64,000 nt of DNA from VXNE01 sp965248075 (GCA_965248075.1 CBDFIL010000003.1:2046001-2110000), one strand, 5' to 3'; positions 1 through 10,897 are shown, counted from the first letter of the stretch. Made by a program: numbers and translations. The notes: a model not told the origin generated them from the sequence alone.

Positions 1-409
1 TCAGGACGGCACCGCCCATGCTCTGCGCCAGCGCGTACCGGGGCGCCGGCAGCTCTCCCAGGAGCCGAGCCAGCACCGTTTCGAGGCCGTCCACGTAGCG
101 GTCGAACGAGTCGATGGTTGCACGCTCGCCGGTCGACAGGCCGTGCCCCTGCTGGTCGTAGGCCAGCACGGTCAGCCCTCGCGAAAGCAGGTAGCGGATG
201 AGGTGTCCGTAGAGTCCGACGTGGTCGTAGTAGCCGTGCACCACGAGCGCGGCGCCCCGGGGCTCCCCCGGCGGCTCGAATACCTGCGCGGCGAGGCGTT
301 CGGCGCCAGCCTCGACCTCGAAGAAACGCTGGCCGAGGTCCAGGTCGTAGAACCGCCGGTAGTCCGCGCAGAACCCCGAGCGGGGCTCGTAGGCTCCGTT
401 ACCGCGCAC
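1..409 (-). CDS. alpha/beta hydrolase (lysophospholipase / monoacylglycerol lipase-like), 3' end outside window
   Basis: This serine hydrolase of the S33 / monoglyceride-lipase type runs off the left edge, leaving 136 codons. The core beta strand and oxyanion region (LVVHGYYDH, residues 55-63), the GHGLS turn (88-92) and the nucleophile elbow AQSMGG with Ser130 are visible. The elbow is A-x-S-x-G instead of the usual G-x-S-x-G. The catalytic Asp and His would lie beyond the edge. I chose the GTG at 409 because it overlaps the pgk stop by 11 bases, which suggests coupling to tkt-pgk. Substrate is unknown; a lipid ester or an aryl ester would both fit. Confidence 0.75.
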   Translation of the reverse strand, partial: MRGNGAYEPRSGFCADYRRFYDLDLGQRFFEVEAGAERLAAQVFEPPGEPRGAALVVHGYYDHVGLYGHLIRYLLSRGLTVLAYDQQGHGLSTGERATIDSFDRYVDGLETVLARLLGELPAPRYALAQSMGGAVL

Positions 410-1559
410 GCGTTTCGAGAACCTCGACGGCCGGCAGCTTCCTGCCCTCGACGAACTCCAGGAACGCGCCGCCACCGGTCGAGATGCAGGAGATGCCGTC
501 GCGCACGCCGTACTTGTCGATGGCCGCGATCGTGTCTCCTCCCCCGGCGAGCGAAAACGCGTCGGAAGCGGCGACCGCCTCGGCGACGACGCGGGTGCCT
601 TCGCCGAACTGGTCGTATTCGAATACCCCGAGGGGCCCGTTCCACAGGATCGTGCCGGCCTCGGCGAGCGTTGCCTTGAAGGCGCGCGCGGTCACCGGCC
701 CGATGTCCAGAATGCGATCCGCGTCGCCCACCTCCTCCGCGAGGCGCAGCACGGCCGTCGCATCGTCCGCAAGCTCCGGCGCTGTCATGACATCGGTCGG
801 TATCGACACCTCCACCTTTCCGCCGATGCGTTGCGCGATGTCCACCTGGTCCCGCTCGACGAGCGATGCGCCCACCGCCCGGCCGGCCGCGAGCAGGAAC
901 GTGTTCGCGATCCCGCCGCCCGGGAGCATCCGGTCGGCGACCTCGGCGAGCGACTCGAGCACGGCGAGCTTGGTGGATACCTTCGCGCCGCCGACGATGG
1001 CCACCAGCGGGCGGGCCGGGGACTCCAGCGCGCGCCGTAGCGCAACGAGTTCGCCCGCGAGCAAGGGCCCGGCACAGGCGACCGGCGCGTACTTCGCGAC
1101 GCCGTGGGTGGAGGCATGCGCGCGGTGTGCGGTGGCGAAGGCATCCATCACGAAGACGTCGCAGGCCGCGGCCATCTTCCGGGCCAGGGCGTCGTCATTG
1201 CCGGTCTCGCCGTGCTCGAAGCGGACGTTCTCGAGGACGACAACGCTCCCCGGCGCGACGTCGATGTCGTATCTCCCCGACGCCGCCAACGGCACATCGG
1301 TCCCCAGGCGTTCGCCGAGCAGCTTCGCGACGGGCGCCAGGGAGAGGGCGGGATCCGGGCGGCCTGCCACCGGCCGGCCAAGATGCGACATGACCATCAC
1401 GGCTGCGCCCTGCCGGACGCACTCCTCGATGGTGGGCAACGCCGCATCGATGCGGGCGGCGTTCGTGACCGCGCCATTCTCGAGGGGGACGTTGAGGTCC
1501 TCCCGGATCAGTACGCGCTTTCCCGCGAGCGGGACGTCGCGCATCGCCAGGACGCTCAC
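399..1559 (-). CDS. pgk: phosphoglycerate kinase
   Basis: Cytosolic glycolytic enzyme that transfers phosphate between 1,3-bisphosphoglycerate and ADP (386 aa). The N-terminus LAGKRVLIREDLNVP, the substrate-binding SHLGRP, the central VGGAKVSTK hinge region and the nucleotide-binding GGGDT near the C-terminus are all present. I chose the GTG at 1559, which overlaps the tkt stop (GTGA), because the resulting start (V)SVLAM..LAGKRV matches the E. coli protein start; an ATG at 1544 is the alternative. It is in an operon with tkt upstream and a hydrolase downstream. No fba or gapA is adjacent, unlike the common epd/gap-pgk-fba order. Confidence 0.97.
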   Translation of the reverse strand: MSVLAMRDVPLAGKRVLIREDLNVPLENGAVTNAARIDAALPTIEECVRQGAAVMVMSHLGRPVAGRPDPALSLAPVAKLLGERLGTDVPLAASGRYDIDVAPGSVVVLENVRFEHGETGNDDALARKMAAACDVFVMDAFATAHRAHASTHGVAKYAPVACAGPLLAGELVALRRALESPARPLVAIVGGAKVSTKLAVLESLAEVADRMLPGGGIANTFLLAAGRAVGASLVERDQVDIAQRIGGKVEVSIPTDVMTAPELADDATAVLRLAEEVGDADRILDIGPVTARAFKATLAEAGTILWNGPLGVFEYDQFGEGTRVVAEAVAASDAFSLAGGGDTIAAIDKYGVRDGISCISTGGGAFLEFVEGRKLPAVEVLETRAR

Positions 1560-3541
1560 CGATGCGCCACCTGACGGATGGCGTCCACGACGGCCTGCGC
1601 ATGCATGCCCATGGCCTGCATCGCCACGTCGCCCGGCGCCGACACGCCGAACCCTTCGACGCCCACCACCGCGCCATCGAGGCCCACGAACCGGCGCCAG
1701 TAGTCCGGGTGGCCGGCCTCCACCGCCACGCGACCTCGGCACGCTTGCGGCAGCACGGACTCCCGATATGCCGCGTCCTGCCCGAGGAACACGTCGACGC
1801 TCGGCATCGATACGACGCGTACGCCCAACCCTTCGGCCGCCACCGTCTGGGCGGCTGCCACGGCGAGTTCCACTTCGGACCCGGTGGCGATGACGACGAC
1901 GTCCAGCGCCCCGGTTTCCCGGCGCAGCACGTAGCCGCCCCGGGCGATGGAGCCTGTCTCGTCCCGCGGCTGGCACACCGTCTTCTGCCGCGTGAGCGCG
2001 AGCGCCGTCGGGCCGTCGGTGCGCTCGAGAGCCGCCGCCCAGGCGTATGCCGTCTCGACCGCGTCGCACGGCCGCCACAGCGAGAGGTTCGGCGTGGTGC
2101 GCAGGTTCGTCAGTTGCTCCACCGGCTGGTGAGTGGGGCCGTCCTCGCCGAGGCCCACGCTGTCGTGGGTGTAGACGAGAATGTTGCGGATGCCCATGAG
2201 CGCCGCCAGGCGCACGGCGTTGCGAGCGTACTCCATGAAGACGAGAAACGTGCCCGAGTACGGCACCAGCCCGCCGTGCAGGGCGATACCGTTGCCGATG
2301 GCCGTCATGCCGAATTCGCGCACGCCGAAGTTGAGATAGCGGCCGCCCTCGTGCAGCCATCCGGCGCCGGACCACTGCGTGCCGTTGGACCCGGTGAGGT
2401 CCGCCGAGCCGCCGAGCAGTTCCGGGACCATCGGCCCGAGCAAGTCGAGGCAGGCCTGCGAAGCCTTGCGCGTCTCGATGGGCGCGCCGCTCGCCTGCGC
2501 TTCCTGTGCATGCGCCATCACGCGCGCGCGCCAGCCGGCAGGTAACGCGCCGCGCATGCGTCTTTCGTATTCTCCGGCCAGTTCCGGGAACTCCGCGCGG
2601 TAGCGTGCCAGGAGCGCCTGCCAGGCTTCTTCGAGTGCCGTACCGCGCGCTCGCATGTTCCAGTCCGCGTACACCTCTGCGGGGACCTCGAACGGCGCGT
2701 AGCCCCAGTTCAGCCGCCGGCGGGTGGCGGAGACTTCGTCCTCGCCGAGCGCGGCGCCGTGTGCCGCGGCAGTCCCCTGTTTGCCGGGCGACCCGAAACC
2801 GATGATCGTCCTGCAGCAGATCAGCGTCGGCCGCTCGGTTTCCGCGACCGCCGCGGCCAGAGCATCCTGCACGCTGTCCGCATCGTGGCCATCCACGCCG
2901 CGGACGACGTGCCAACCGTAGGCCTCGAACCGCGCGGCGACATCCTCGGTGTGCCAGTGCTTCGTCTCACCGTCGATGGAGATGCCGTTGTCATCGTAGA
3001 GGCAGGCGAGCTTGCCGAGCCTGAGCGTCCCGGCGAGAGACGCGGCCTCGTGGGACACCCCTTCCATCATGCAGCCGTCCCCGGCCAGCACCCACGTCCG
3101 GTGGTCGACCACGGGGAAGCCCTCGCGATTGAATTCCCGGGCGAGCAGCAACTCGGCCAATGCCATGCCCACCCCATTTGCAAGCCCTTGCCCAAGGGGG
3201 CCGGTGGTGGTCTCGATACCGGGACAGATGCCGTATTCCGGATGGCCGGCGGTCTTCGAGTGCAGCTGCCGGAAGTCGCGGATGTCGTTCAGGCTGACGT
3301 CATAGCCCGTCAGGTGCAGCACCGCATAGAGCAGCATCGACCCGTGACCGTTCGACATGACGAGCCGGTCCCGGTTCCACCACGACGGATTCCCGGGATT
3401 GTGGCGCAACACCTCGCGCCAGAGCACTTCCGCGACATCCGCGAGGCCCATGGGCGCGCCGGGATGTCCGCTATTGGCCTTTTCTACGGCATCCATTGCG
3501 AGCGCGCGGACAGCGTTCGCGCGCTCCCTTCGGGAGGGCAT
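1556..3541 (-). CDS. tkt: transketolase
   Basis: Thiamine-diphosphate enzyme of the pentose phosphate pathway (661 aa), moving two-carbon ketol units between sugar phosphates. The N-terminal domain shows SGHPGAPMG and the thiamine-binding GDGCMMEGVSHEAASLAG segment; the middle domain carries GVREFGM and the THDSVGLGEDGPTHQP loop typical of the family. The start at 3541 (MPSRRERANAVRALAMDAV) aligns with the E. coli start; an in-frame ATG at 3583 would add 14 residues without family support. It is the first gene of tkt-pgk-hydrolase and is divergent from metK, as in other Gammaproteobacteria. Confidence 0.97.
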   Translation of the reverse strand: MPSRRERANAVRALAMDAVEKANSGHPGAPMGLADVAEVLWREVLRHNPGNPSWWNRDRLVMSNGHGSMLLYAVLHLTGYDVSLNDIRDFRQLHSKTAGHPEYGICPGIETTTGPLGQGLANGVGMALAELLLAREFNREGFPVVDHRTWVLAGDGCMMEGVSHEAASLAGTLRLGKLACLYDDNGISIDGETKHWHTEDVAARFEAYGWHVVRGVDGHDADSVQDALAAAVAETERPTLICCRTIIGFGSPGKQGTAAAHGAALGEDEVSATRRRLNWGYAPFEVPAEVYADWNMRARGTALEEAWQALLARYRAEFPELAGEYERRMRGALPAGWRARVMAHAQEAQASGAPIETRKASQACLDLLGPMVPELLGGSADLTGSNGTQWSGAGWLHEGGRYLNFGVREFGMTAIGNGIALHGGLVPYSGTFLVFMEYARNAVRLAALMGIRNILVYTHDSVGLGEDGPTHQPVEQLTNLRTTPNLSLWRPCDAVETAYAWAAALERTDGPTALALTRQKTVCQPRDETGSIARGGYVLRRETGALDVVVIATGSEVELAVAAAQTVAAEGLGVRVVSMPSVDVFLGQDAAYRESVLPQACRGRVAVEAGHPDYWRRFVGLDGAVVGVEGFGVSAPGDVAMQAMGMHAQAVVDAIRQVAHR

Positions 3542-3647
3542 GGGGGTCACTCGAGTCTTCCGGAGGCGCGCGTAGTATCTCACTTTTCGGCCCGGAGCCC
3601 GCGCATTTGCCCCGCCGCCAGCGCCGGAAGGGCCCCGCCCGCTGCGC

Positions 3648-3653
3648 TACAAT
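3648..3653 (+). promoter_or_regulatory. candidate -10 box for metK
   Basis: TACAAT stands out in the very GC-rich 138-bp tkt-metK divergent gap and lies 26 bases before the metK ATG. I see no good -35 hexamer 16-18 bases upstream, and no SAM riboswitch-like structure, so this is a composition-based guess. Confidence 0.4.
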
Positions 3654-3679
3654 GCGCGCCCCGCAGCCTGGACCCCGCG

Positions 3680-4831
<1,152 letters not shown>

Positions 4832-5707
4832 CCGCCGGCGGCTGCCGGCTCAGCTTCGAGTTCTTCCCACCCAAGACCGAGCGCGGCCGGTCCAACCTGC
4901 TCCGTACCGCACGGCGCCTGCAGGCGGCCGGAGGCTCTCGCACGGAGTTCTTCTCGGTGACCTACGGTGCCGGGGGCTCCACGCGCACGGGTACCTTCGA
5001 GGCGGTTCGGACCTTGCGCGAGGACGGCTTCAACGCCGTGCCGCACCTCTCCTGGGGCGCCGACCCGCGGTCCGCCGTGCGCAAGCTGATTGCCCGTTAC
5101 CGGGACCTGGGCGTCGACCGCATCGTCGCCCTGCGCGGCGACATTCCATCCGGCGTGGGACCGCGCGGCAACGTGCACTACGCGGAGGCACTGGTCCGGC
5201 TGATCAGGGACCAGGCAGAGTCCGACTTGCAGATCGAAGTGGCCGCGTATCCGGAAGTCCACCCCGACGCGCCGTCGCCGCAGGCGGATCTCGCGTTCCT
5301 GAAGCGGAAGGTCGACGCCGGCGCCGACGGTTGCATCACCCAGTACTTCTATCACGCCGACAGCTACTTCTACTTCGTCGAGCGCTGCCGGAAGATCGGG
5401 ATCGCCGCACCCATCGTCCCCGGCATCATGCCCATCACGAACTACGAGGGCCTGGTGCGCTTTTCCGACGCCTGTGGCGCCGACATTCCGCGCTGGATCC
5501 GCCTGCGCCTCGAGGCCTACCGCGACGACGAGGCCGCACTCACCGTCTTCGGGACCGATGTCGTGACGCGGCTCTGCGAGCGTCTGCTCACCGGGGGCGC
5601 CCCGGGGCTGCACTTCTACACGCTCAACAAGCCGGCGCCCACCGAGGCGATCGCCGGCAACCTCGGTCTGGCCGGCGACGCCGAGGGATGAATACACGGA
5701 GGAACGG

Positions 5708-6688
5708 ATGGTCCATGTCGCTTTCCTGACGGATCCCGTCGCGACGCTGAACCTGAAGAAGGACAGCACGCTCGCCATGGTCCGCGCCGCGCTGCAACGC
5801 GGCTGGCGTGTCAGCTGCTTCGAGCAGGGCGACCTCGTCTGGCGGGACGATCGTGCGTGCGCCACCGTGCGGGCACTGTCCCTCGACGCCGCCTTCCTCG
5901 AGTCCCTCGACCCGGCCCGCGCTCCCGAGGACTGGTACCGGCTGGGCCCCGCGACGGAAGTCGATCTCGCCGATCTCGACCTCATCATGATGCGCAAGGA
6001 CCCGCCGTTTGACATGGAGTACATCTACACGACGTACTTCCTCGAGCACGCACACGCAGCCGGTACGCCCGTGGTGAACGATCCACGCAGCCTGCGCGAC
6101 TGCAACGAGAAGTTCTTCGCCACGTGGTTCCCGGACTGCACGCCACCGCTAATCATCTCGAAGCGCCCCGAGCGCCTGCTCGACTTCCACGCCCGTTACG
6201 GCGATGTCGTGTTCAAGCCCCTCGACGGCATGGGCGGCATGAACATTTTTCGCGTGCGTCCCGACGACCCCAACCTGCGCGTCGTCATCGAGAACCTGAC
6301 CGATCTCGGGCGCCGCCAGATCATGGCGCAGCAGTACCTCCCGGAGATTGTCGACGGCGACAAGCGCATCCTGCTGATCGACGGCGAACCGGTCGACTAC
6401 GCGCTCGCCCGCATTCCGCAAAAAGGCGAGTTGCGCGGCAACCTGGCCGCCGGCGGGGCCGGCGTCGGCCGGCCCCTGACCGATCGGGACCGCGACATCG
6501 CCGCGCAGGTCGGCCCGGAACTGAAACGCCGCGGCATCCTGTTCGCGGGTATCGACGTCATCGGCGATTCCCTGACCGAGATCAATGTCACCTGCCCGAC
6601 CTGCATCCGGGAGCTCGACGCGCAGTTCTCGCTGGACATCGGCGGCGCACTGATGGACAGGCTTGCGGAGACATTCGGCTTGCGATGA
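5708..6688 (+). CDS. gshB: glutathione synthetase
   Basis: ATP-grasp ligase joining glycine to gamma-glutamylcysteine (326 aa). The N-terminus has the family pattern FLTDPVATLNLKKDSTLAM; the ATP-grasp part shows the DPRSLRDCNEK region, KPLDGMGGMNIFR (the glycine-rich ATP loop), QQYLPEI and NVTCPTCIREL, where metal and substrate ligands sit. It heads gshB-tonB-yqgE-ruvX, a conserved gammaproteobacterial cluster; its stop overlaps the next start (ATGA). Confidence 0.97.
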   Translation: MVHVAFLTDPVATLNLKKDSTLAMVRAALQRGWRVSCFEQGDLVWRDDRACATVRALSLDAAFLESLDPARAPEDWYRLGPATEVDLADLDLIMMRKDPPFDMEYIYTTYFLEHAHAAGTPVVNDPRSLRDCNEKFFATWFPDCTPPLIISKRPERLLDFHARYGDVVFKPLDGMGGMNIFRVRPDDPNLRVVIENLTDLGRRQIMAQQYLPEIVDGDKRILLIDGEPVDYALARIPQKGELRGNLAAGGAGVGRPLTDRDRDIAAQVGPELKRRGILFAGIDVIGDSLTEINVTCPTCIRELDAQFSLDIGGALMDRLAETFGLR

Positions 6689-7512
6689 ACGCCGACGGAG
6701 CTGCCCTCCGTACGCCCGACCACCCGACCGCTTCCGTCGGCCTCGCAAGGGACCGCATGGCGTTCGCGCTCTTCTTCGCGGCCGCGCTACACGCCGGCCT
6801 CATCCTCGGCCTCGGCTCGCCACTCCCTGTGCCGGCCGCGCGCGCCCCGACCATCGCGATCACGCTCGTTGCCCCGGCGCCCGAGCCCGGGACACCGGCC
6901 GGCGACCCGACACTGCCCGCACCCGATGTCCCGGCTGCGCCGGCCTATGCGGCGGATGCCGTACTCGAGGCACCCGCCCCGGAGCGCACCAGACCGCCCG
7001 CCCCGCCGGCGCAGATCCGCGCAACGGTCACCCCCGCGACGCCAGCGACGACCCCGCCAGACGAGCGCTCGGCAAACCCGTCGCGGTTCGGAAACTACGA
7101 AGAGACCGTGCGGCAGATCGCGGGCATCCCGCGGGAAGATACCGGGGGCCCCCGTGTGCGCAGGGTGACCAGCGCGTCGCCCACGACCACGGAAACCGCC
7201 TACTACTTCGAGTCCTGGCACCGCAAGGTGCAGCGCGTCGGCCAGCTCAATTACCCCGAGGCCGCCCGGACCGCACGCCTGTACGGCAGCCTGCGGCTGC
7301 TCGTCGCCATCTCCGCCGACGGTGCGCTGGTGGACGCGCGCGTCCTCGAATCCTCCGGGCACCGTGTGCTCGACGAGGCAGCGGTTCGCATCGTGCGCCT
7401 CGCCGCGCCGTTCGCGCCGTTCCCGCCCGGCATGCGCAGGAACACTGACGTGCTGGAGATCGTGCGGACCTGGCAGTTCCGCAAGAACCGGCACGGGTTC
7501 CTGCTGCAGTGA
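6685..7512 (+). CDS. tonB: TonB-family energy transducer
   Basis: Inner-membrane-anchored periplasmic protein of 275 aa that should couple the ExbBD proton engine to outer-membrane receptors. There is one N-terminal membrane segment (about residues 22-45, AFALFFAAALHAGLILGLG), a long Pro/Ala-rich spacer (about 50-130), and a C-terminal TonB domain with YPEAARTARLYGSLRLLVAISADGAL and the terminal beta strand. Position between gshB and yqgE matches the tonB3-type gene of Pseudomonas. The only receptor seen in the window (32-33 kb) is a broken remnant, so its partner lies elsewhere. Confidence 0.92.
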   Translation: MNADGAALRTPDHPTASVGLARDRMAFALFFAAALHAGLILGLGSPLPVPAARAPTIAITLVAPAPEPGTPAGDPTLPAPDVPAAPAYAADAVLEAPAPERTRPPAPPAQIRATVTPATPATTPPDERSANPSRFGNYEETVRQIAGIPREDTGGPRVRRVTSASPTTTETAYYFESWHRKVQRVGQLNYPEAARTARLYGSLRLLVAISADGALVDARVLESSGHRVLDEAAVRIVRLAAPFAPFPPGMRRNTDVLEIVRTWQFRKNRHGFLLQ

Positions 7513-7606
7513 ACGCGTCAGTGGCCCGGCACGTCGCTTCCTCTCCCAACGCCACGCTGGCACGATCCGCCGGTCCCCGCCGGGTCGGCTCGCGCACGTT
7601 TTGACG

Positions 7607-7612
7607 TATGAT
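7607..7612 (+). promoter_or_regulatory. candidate -10 box; possible leaderless start of yqgE
   Basis: TATGAT lies 6 bases before the yqgE GTG. If it is a functional -10, transcription would begin at or next to the start codon and the message would be leaderless. No convincing -35 is present and no Shine-Dalgarno precedes the GTG. The same geometry occurs before yicC and before the antitoxin gene at 23992. Confidence 0.35.
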
Positions 7613-7618
7613 CGCCGC

Positions 7619-8179
7619 GTGACGCAGAAGTCCCTCAAGAACCAGTTCCTGATCGCCATGCCGAGCCTGCACTCGTTCGGCGACTACTTCAGCGACACCG
7701 TCACCTACGTCTGCCGCCACAACAGCGACGGGGCGCTCGGCCTGGTGGTCAACCGCCCCCTGCCCATGACGGTCGCGGACCTGCTGAAGCAGCTCGAGCT
7801 GCCCTGTTCCATCGACCCTTCGACCCGGGTCGTCGAGGGCGGCCCGGTACGTGGCAACTGTGCGTTCATCCTGCACACGGACGACTTCGAGTGCGAGCGC
7901 AGCGTGCGGGTCGGCAACGCTCTCGCGCTGACGACCGAGATGGAGATGCTGGCCGCGATCGGACGCGGCGAGGGTCCCCGGCAGTTCGTCGTGGCCCTCG
8001 GCTACGCCGGCTGGGGCCAGGGGCAACTCGAACGCGAGATGGAAGCGAACACCTGGCTGACGTGCCCGAGTTCCAAGTCGGTCATCTTCGACATCCCCTT
8101 CGAAGACCGTGTCACCAGCGCCGCGCGGATGCTCGGCATCGACTTCTCGCTGATGTCCGGACACAGCGGCAACGCCTGA
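7619..8179 (+). CDS. yqgE: YqgE/AlgH family protein (DUF179)
   Basis: A 186-aa protein of the YqgE/AlgH family, whose biochemical role is not established. Family hallmarks are NQFLIAMPSL near the N-terminus, DGALGLVVNRP, VVEGGPV, and the C-terminal GYAGWGQGQLEREM and WLTCP segments. GTG at 7619 was chosen because it places the start about 8 residues before FLIAMP, as in homologues. It lies between tonB and ruvX, the usual position. Confidence 0.92.
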   Translation: MTQKSLKNQFLIAMPSLHSFGDYFSDTVTYVCRHNSDGALGLVVNRPLPMTVADLLKQLELPCSIDPSTRVVEGGPVRGNCAFILHTDDFECERSVRVGNALALTTEMEMLAAIGRGEGPRQFVVALGYAGWGQGQLEREMEANTWLTCPSSKSVIFDIPFEDRVTSAARMLGIDFSLMSGHSGNA

Positions 8180-8187
8180 ACCCTCCG

Positions 8188-8562
8188 ATGCCGTACCTGG
8201 CATTCGATTTCGGGCAGAAACACATCGGGGTCGCCGTCACGGAACCGCGTGCCGGCACGGCGTCCGCCCTGGTGACAGTGCGGGCCACCGGCGGCACCCC
8301 CTCCTGGGACCGGCTCGACGCCCTCGTGCGCGAGTGGGGTCCGGACGGGTTCGTCGTCGGCCTGCCCCTCAACATGGACGATACGGAGAGCGAGATGTCG
8401 CTCGCGGCGCGGCGCTTCGGAGCACGGCTCGGCGAGCGCTACGGCCTCGCGGTCGATTTCGCGGACGAACGGCTGTCCACGTTCGAGGCCGTCGGGCGGG
8501 GCGGAGACCATGCCACCGCCGCCCAGATCATCGCCGAGACCTGGCTCGGTAGCCGCGGCTGA
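8188..8562 (+). CDS. ruvX: RuvX/YqgF Holliday junction resolvase-like RNase H-fold nuclease
   Basis: A 124-aa RNase H-fold protein of the YqgF family, implicated in pre-16S rRNA 5'-end processing in other bacteria. The acidic catalytic positions are in AFDFGQKHIGVAV (N-terminus), the GLPLNMDDTESE loop and the DERLST motif, with the C-terminal Asp in GGDHATAAQIIAETWL. It is slightly short but complete. The next gene, pilT, converges on it; the pyrR/pyrB genes that often follow are absent. Confidence 0.93.
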   Translation: MPYLAFDFGQKHIGVAVTEPRAGTASALVTVRATGGTPSWDRLDALVREWGPDGFVVGLPLNMDDTESEMSLAARRFGARLGERYGLAVDFADERLSTFEAVGRGGDHATAAQIIAETWLGSRG

Positions 8563-8607
8563 GCTCCCGGTCTCCGGCGCCGGGGAACGCCACCGGCGAC
8601 CCGCCCG

Positions 8608-9657
8608 TCAGCCCGGCGGGATCCGGAAGGCATCCGGCATCCTGGCTTTCTCACGCGCCGTCTCCGGACGCACGACCCCCGCCCGCACGAGTGCGCGGAG
8701 GCTCTGGTCCAGCGTCTGCATGCCGTCGGCGACGCCGGTCTGCATCGCGGAGTACATCTGCGCCACCTTGTCCTCCCGGATGAGATTGCGGATCGCCGGC
8801 GTCGCCAGCAGCACCTCCCGGGCAGCGACCCGGCCGCCGCCGATGCGCCGTACGAGCGTCTGCGACACCACCGCGTGCAGCGACTCGGACACCGCCGCGC
8901 GCACCCCTGCCTTCTCCCCCGCCGGGAACGCGTCGACGATACGGTCGATAGTCTTGGCGGCGGATCCGGTGTGCAGCGTCGCGAACACCAGGTGCCCGGT
9001 TTCCGCCGCGGTCAACGCGAGACCGATCGTCTCCGGATCGCGCATCTCGCCCACCAGGATCACGTCGGGATCCTCCCGGAGCGCCGCACGCAACGCCGTA
9101 TCGAAGCCCCCGGTGTCGCGGCCGACTTCGCGCTGGTGCACGAGGCAGCCCTTGCTTTGGTGAACGAACTCGATCGGATCCTCGATGGTCAGGATGTGTC
9201 CGCGGCCGTGCTCGTTGACGTGGTCGATCATGGCCGCGAGCGTCGTGCTCTTGCCGGACCCGGTGGGACCGGTGACCAGCACGAGGCCGCGGGGCGCCGT
9301 CGCGATGTCCGCATAGACGGAGCCCATGTCAAGTTCGGCCATCCCGGGCACCCGCGCCGGCACGAAGCGAAACGCCGCCGCGGGACCGCGATTCTGACGG
9401 TAGGCGTTGACGCGCAGGCGCGCGCCGCCGGGCAGCTCGCAGGCGAAGTCGAGTTCGAGTGCGGCTTCGAAGTCCCGGCGCCGGTCCTCCCGCATGACGT
9501 CCCGAATCATCGCCCGTACGGCGCCCGCCGACAGCGGCGACCCTTCCAGCCGCCGGATGTCACCGTCCACGCGGATCATGGGCGGCAGCCCCGCCGAGAG
9601 GTGCACGTCGGACGCACCTTGCTCGAGCGCTGCGGCCAGGAGTTCCTCGATGTTCAT
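8608..9657 (-). CDS. pilT: PilT-type twitching motility / type IV pilus retraction ATPase
   Basis: Hexameric secretion-superfamily ATPase of 349 aa that drives pilus retraction at the inner membrane. An N-terminal PAS-like domain (ASDVHLSAGLPP) precedes the RecA-like core: Walker A GPTGSGKST, the Asp box EDPIEFVH, Walker B ILVGEMRDPETI and the His box TGHLVFATLHT. The order pilT / yggS-proC-yggT is the standard one, but here an LLM oxidoreductase sits in between. pilU does not follow; the neighbouring ruvX is convergent. Confidence 0.93.
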   Translation of the reverse strand: MNIEELLAAALEQGASDVHLSAGLPPMIRVDGDIRRLEGSPLSAGAVRAMIRDVMREDRRRDFEAALELDFACELPGGARLRVNAYRQNRGPAAAFRFVPARVPGMAELDMGSVYADIATAPRGLVLVTGPTGSGKSTTLAAMIDHVNEHGRGHILTIEDPIEFVHQSKGCLVHQREVGRDTGGFDTALRAALREDPDVILVGEMRDPETIGLALTAAETGHLVFATLHTGSAAKTIDRIVDAFPAGEKAGVRAAVSESLHAVVSQTLVRRIGGGRVAAREVLLATPAIRNLIREDKVAQMYSAMQTGVADGMQTLDQSLRALVRAGVVRPETAREKARMPDAFRIPPG

Positions 9658-9898
9658 GCGCCAACGGCTCTGCGGAGGTCACGACCATCGTAGCGGCCGG
9701 CGGCGGAACGCCTGACAGCCTTCTCGCACGGGCGATGTCCTCCCGCTGCCCGCAGGTGCGTGCGCCCGATGCGCCCATCGCCGGCGGACGGTCGCCCGAC
9801 CGCGATCGGACGGAACCCTCGGGCCACTTGCGCCATCCGCCGTCTTGAATCACAGTGACCCGCCCGAAAAGGACCAACCGCGAGCAGGAGGGGTATTC

Positions 9899-10897
9899 AT
9901 GAGACTGGGAGTTCTGGCAGGCGGAGGTACGGGCTGGCGCGAGTCGCTGGAGAAGGTACGGATCGCCGAATCGCTCGGCTACGAGCTGGTGGCCACAGGA
10001 GAGGCCTGGGGCCCGTCGACCGTGCCCTGGATGACCCTCCTGGCGGCAAATACCGAGCGTATCTCCATCGGCACGTCGATTCTGAACGTCTACTCGCGTT
10101 CCCCTGGGGCTATCGCCCAGGAGTTCGCCATGCTCGAGATCATCTCCGGCGGACGCATGGTGTGCGGACTCGGCTCCTCCGGCCACCAGGTCATCGAACA
10201 CTTCCACGGGGTGCCCTTCGAGAAGCCGCTGCGACGCATCCGCGAGTACGTCGAGATCATCAACCTCCTCATCAAGGGCGAGCGCCTGGAGTACGAGGGC
10301 GAGATCTTCTCCATGGGACGCGGCTTCCGGCTCGACTACGACCGGCCCCGGGACCACGTGCCGATCTATGTCGCCGCCATCACGCCGAAATCCATTCGCC
10401 AGACCGCGGAGATCGCCGACGGCATCTTTCCGATCCACTGGCCCAAGGGACGCTTCGCGACGTTGCGCGAATCCCTGAGCGAGGCTTCTACGGCCGCCGG
10501 ACGCCCCGCCGACGCGGTGACCATCGCACCGTTCACGAACGTCTGGGTGACCGACGGCAACAACGACGAGCAGATGTGGCAGGCCGCGCGGCAGCCCCTG
10601 TTCCACTACATCAACCGCATGGGCGACTTCTACTGGAACATGCTCGCGAGCAACGGCTTCGAGGACGAAGTCCTGGCCTCCCGGGCGTCCTGGAGAGACC
10701 GGGACCGGGACGGCGCCATGCGGGCGATCTCCGACGACATGGTGCGCGAGATCGAGGTGATCGGGCCGCTCGAGTCCGTCAGCGAGCAGCTCGCGGAGCG
10801 GGCGCGGGCCGGTGCGGAACTGCAGATGGTGCAGATGCCCGGGGGATCCGTATCCGAAGCCGGCGAACGACTCGAAGCGTTGCTGCGCGCCGGATGA
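9899..10897 (+). CDS. LLM-class flavin-dependent oxidoreductase
   Basis: Luciferase-like (beta/alpha)8 flavoprotein of 332 aa. The N-terminal MRLGVLAGGG strand, the IAESLGYELVATGE region, LAANTERISIGTSILNVYSRSP and the phosphate-binding GRMVCGLGSSG are typical of F420- or FMN-dependent members. A strong Shine-Dalgarno (AGGAGG, about 10 bases upstream) fixes the ATG. The stop overlaps the yggS start (ATGA), so it now heads the yggS-proC-yggT operon, although it is not a usual member. It looks like an acquired gene captured by the operon; the substrate is unknown. Confidence 0.85.
   Translation: MRLGVLAGGGTGWRESLEKVRIAESLGYELVATGEAWGPSTVPWMTLLAANTERISIGTSILNVYSRSPGAIAQEFAMLEIISGGRMVCGLGSSGHQVIEHFHGVPFEKPLRRIREYVEIINLLIKGERLEYEGEIFSMGRGFRLDYDRPRDHVPIYVAAITPKSIRQTAEIADGIFPIHWPKGRFATLRESLSEASTAAGRPADAVTIAPFTNVWVTDGNNDEQMWQAARQPLFHYINRMGDFYWNMLASNGFEDEVLASRASWRDRDRDGAMRAISDDMVREIEVIGPLESVSEQLAERARAGAELQMVQMPGGSVSEAGERLEALLRAG

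Noticed and set aside
2759..3679. In-frame N-terminal extension of metK by about 300 codons
   Set aside because: It is antisense to tkt and lacks family support; MetK starts at MADFSLFTSESV.
3542..3679. SAM riboswitch before metK
   Set aside because: The gap is short and GC-rich; I could not find the paired stems or conserved cores of known SAM riboswitches.
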